From the NCBI GenBank assembly GCA_905214625.1, contig CAJMMQ010000011.1:1-64000 (forward strand): a stretch of DNA of 64,000 nucleotides, given 5' to 3'. The notes below the pieces were generated by a model that saw only the letters and a program-made list of their open reading frames with translations, did no database searches and was not told where the DNA came from. The DNA comes from an uncultured bacterium. GTDB taxonomy: Bacteria; Bacteroidota; Bacteroidia; Bacteroidales; Bacteroidaceae. The position numbers and the translations under genes were made by a program. Positions 63,283 to 64,000 of this stretch are shown here, in pieces. How positions within the stretch are numbered: the stretch's first letter is position 1; each line of letters opens with the position of its first letter.

Positions 63283-63951
63283 TTACATAAGCATTTTTTC
63301 AAAGGCATGTATGTATATCTCGCCACGTTTGAGCGATATTATTCCTTCTTCTTTCATTGCGTTCAGCTCTTTCGACACATTGAGGCGGCTTTCGCTTATT
63401 TCGGCCGCAAGTCGTTCCATCTTTATGCTTATAGTCTTTTCGCCGGCCGGTCTCAGGCTGCGTGCTTCGATAAACCTTATTATTTTGTGTCTTATGTCTT
63501 TGGCTTTTGGCTTCCACGGCAGTCTGTTCGAGCGTTGCGATTGTGTGCAGATAATGTTGAGCAGGTTGAGCCTGAATATTTCGTAGTTGTCAGACAATAG
63601 TACGATTTCTTTCTTCCCGATGCATATCAGGTCGCAGTTAGTCTTTGCCGTGAATGTTCTTGTGTATCGTTGTGTAAGTCCGAATATTCTTTCCGGCTGA
63701 AGTATGTTTGGCGCAGTGAGTGTCTCGGTTATCGAATAGCCTTTGTCGTCAGCCTGACATGTGGTTGACAAAAAGCCTTTTACAAGAAAATACAGCTTGT
63801 CGCATGCATCGCCTTCACGCACTATTGTCTTCCCTTTTGCGAACGACAATTGTCTGAATTTTGTTTCTGCAACAATTTGTTCCAGGTCGTTTCGGCTCAT
63901 ACCCTGAAAGAGCGGAAGCTCAAGCAGATGTTCATGTAGCTCAGTCTGCAT
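63283..63951 (-). CDS. Crp/Fnr family transcriptional regulator
   Basis: This 222-residue regulator, starting at the ATG at 63951 (MQTELHEHLLELPLFQGMSR; a TTG at 63978 is less likely), has a cyclic-nucleotide-binding-like domain (about 15-125, FAKGKTIVREGDACDKLYFL) and a C-terminal helix-turn-helix (about 165-215, MERLAAEISESRLNVSKELN). The cAMP-contacting residues of Crp are not obvious, and no Fnr-type N-terminal cysteine cluster is seen. The signal is unknown. Confidence 0.92.
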   Translation of the reverse strand: MQTELHEHLLELPLFQGMSRNDLEQIVAETKFRQLSFAKGKTIVREGDACDKLYFLVKGFLSTTCQADDKGYSITETLTAPNILQPERIFGLTQRYTRTFTAKTNCDLICIGKKEIVLLSDNYEIFRLNLLNIICTQSQRSNRLPWKPKAKDIRHKIIRFIEARSLRPAGEKTISIKMERLAAEISESRLNVSKELNAMKEEGIISLKRGEIYIHAFEKMLM

Positions 63952-63967
63952 GTCTCTTGGCGTGTTT

Positions 63968-64000
63968 TTATTCGGCAATCTTGTCTTTCAGTGACGGCGA
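63968..64000 (-). CDS. C-terminal end of a gene running off the window
   Basis: On the minus strand the last ten codons (SPSLKDKIAE) end in TAA at 63970-63968, 16 bases before the Crp-type ATG. It may be the end of an upstream gene; too little is present to identify it. Confidence 0.35.
   Translation of the reverse strand, partial: SPSLKDKIAE

Overview
The window reads as chromosomal DNA of a Bacteroidales bacterium, most likely Prevotella or a close relative (Prevotellaceae). The evidence is the many promoters of the Bacteroidetes type (TTTG, 19-21 bases, TAnnTTTG), a TonB-dependent receptor paired with a BACON-domain lipoprotein, DUF5686, DUF2723, DUF4230 and DUF4738 proteins, and an ahpCF/oxyR locus and RecF-DciA pair of the Bacteroidetes kind. 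I see no rRNA, tRNA, CRISPR array or intact insertion sequence. About 60 genes are supported, most on the minus strand.

Layout. 1-2.2 kb: LysR regulator and YeiH-type exporter. 2.3-7.3 kb: a TonB-dependent receptor followed by a lipoprotein with BACON and OB-fold repeats, ended by a strong hairpin. 7.3-8.3 kb: a gene-poor, repeat-rich stretch. 8.3-12.9 kb: the accessory region of most interest. A minus-strand operon encodes a cysteine-ladder (CXXX repeat) precursor peptide with a twin-arginine signal, a radical SAM/SPASM maturase, a SPASM-only maturase, a small modification-system protein, and a two-component TatA-TatC translocase. An outer-membrane-protein remnant lies at its end, and a candidate structured RNA with its own promoter and terminator lies just upstream. 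13.5-20.9 kb: queG with an unusual low-complexity insertion, a polysaccharide deacetylase, a DUF2723 membrane protein and two small membrane proteins. 21-27 kb: purD, a DPP-IV peptidase, an RlmL-like rRNA methyltransferase and serine acetyltransferase, closely packed. 27-31.3 kb: an ArsG-like permease, two DUF4230 proteins, a DUF4738 lipoprotein and an AraC regulator. 31.5-37.6 kb: a six-gene plus-strand efflux operon (TolC, HlyD, two ATPases, two permeases). 38-43.7 kb: exonuclease III, ribH, a TPR protein, recF-dciA, a LacI regulator and a thioesterase. 43.8-49.6 kb: a DUF5686 outer-membrane protein and a four-gene cluster (nucleotidyltransferase, ATP-grasp, CDP-alcohol transferase, HAD) that looks like a lipid or head-group pathway. 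50.6-57.5 kb: a GIN-domain adhesin-like lipoprotein, a PiT phosphate transporter, and oxyR divergent from ahpC-ahpF. 58.3-64 kb: 5-formyl-THF cyclo-ligase, S41 protease, dCMP deaminase, M3 peptidase, a Crp-family regulator, and the last codons of another gene at the edge.

The most coherent biological story is the CXXX operon. A Tat-signalled, cysteine-ladder peptide is probably modified, and so possibly folded, in the cytoplasm by radical SAM chemistry, then exported by the Tat translocase encoded in the same overlapping operon. The protein families are ones I recognise as named CXXX-repeat radical SAM families. As far as I know the product and its chemistry are uncharacterised, and the co-encoded Tat pair gives a specific export hypothesis. 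Everything here was read by eye; no database or folding program was run.
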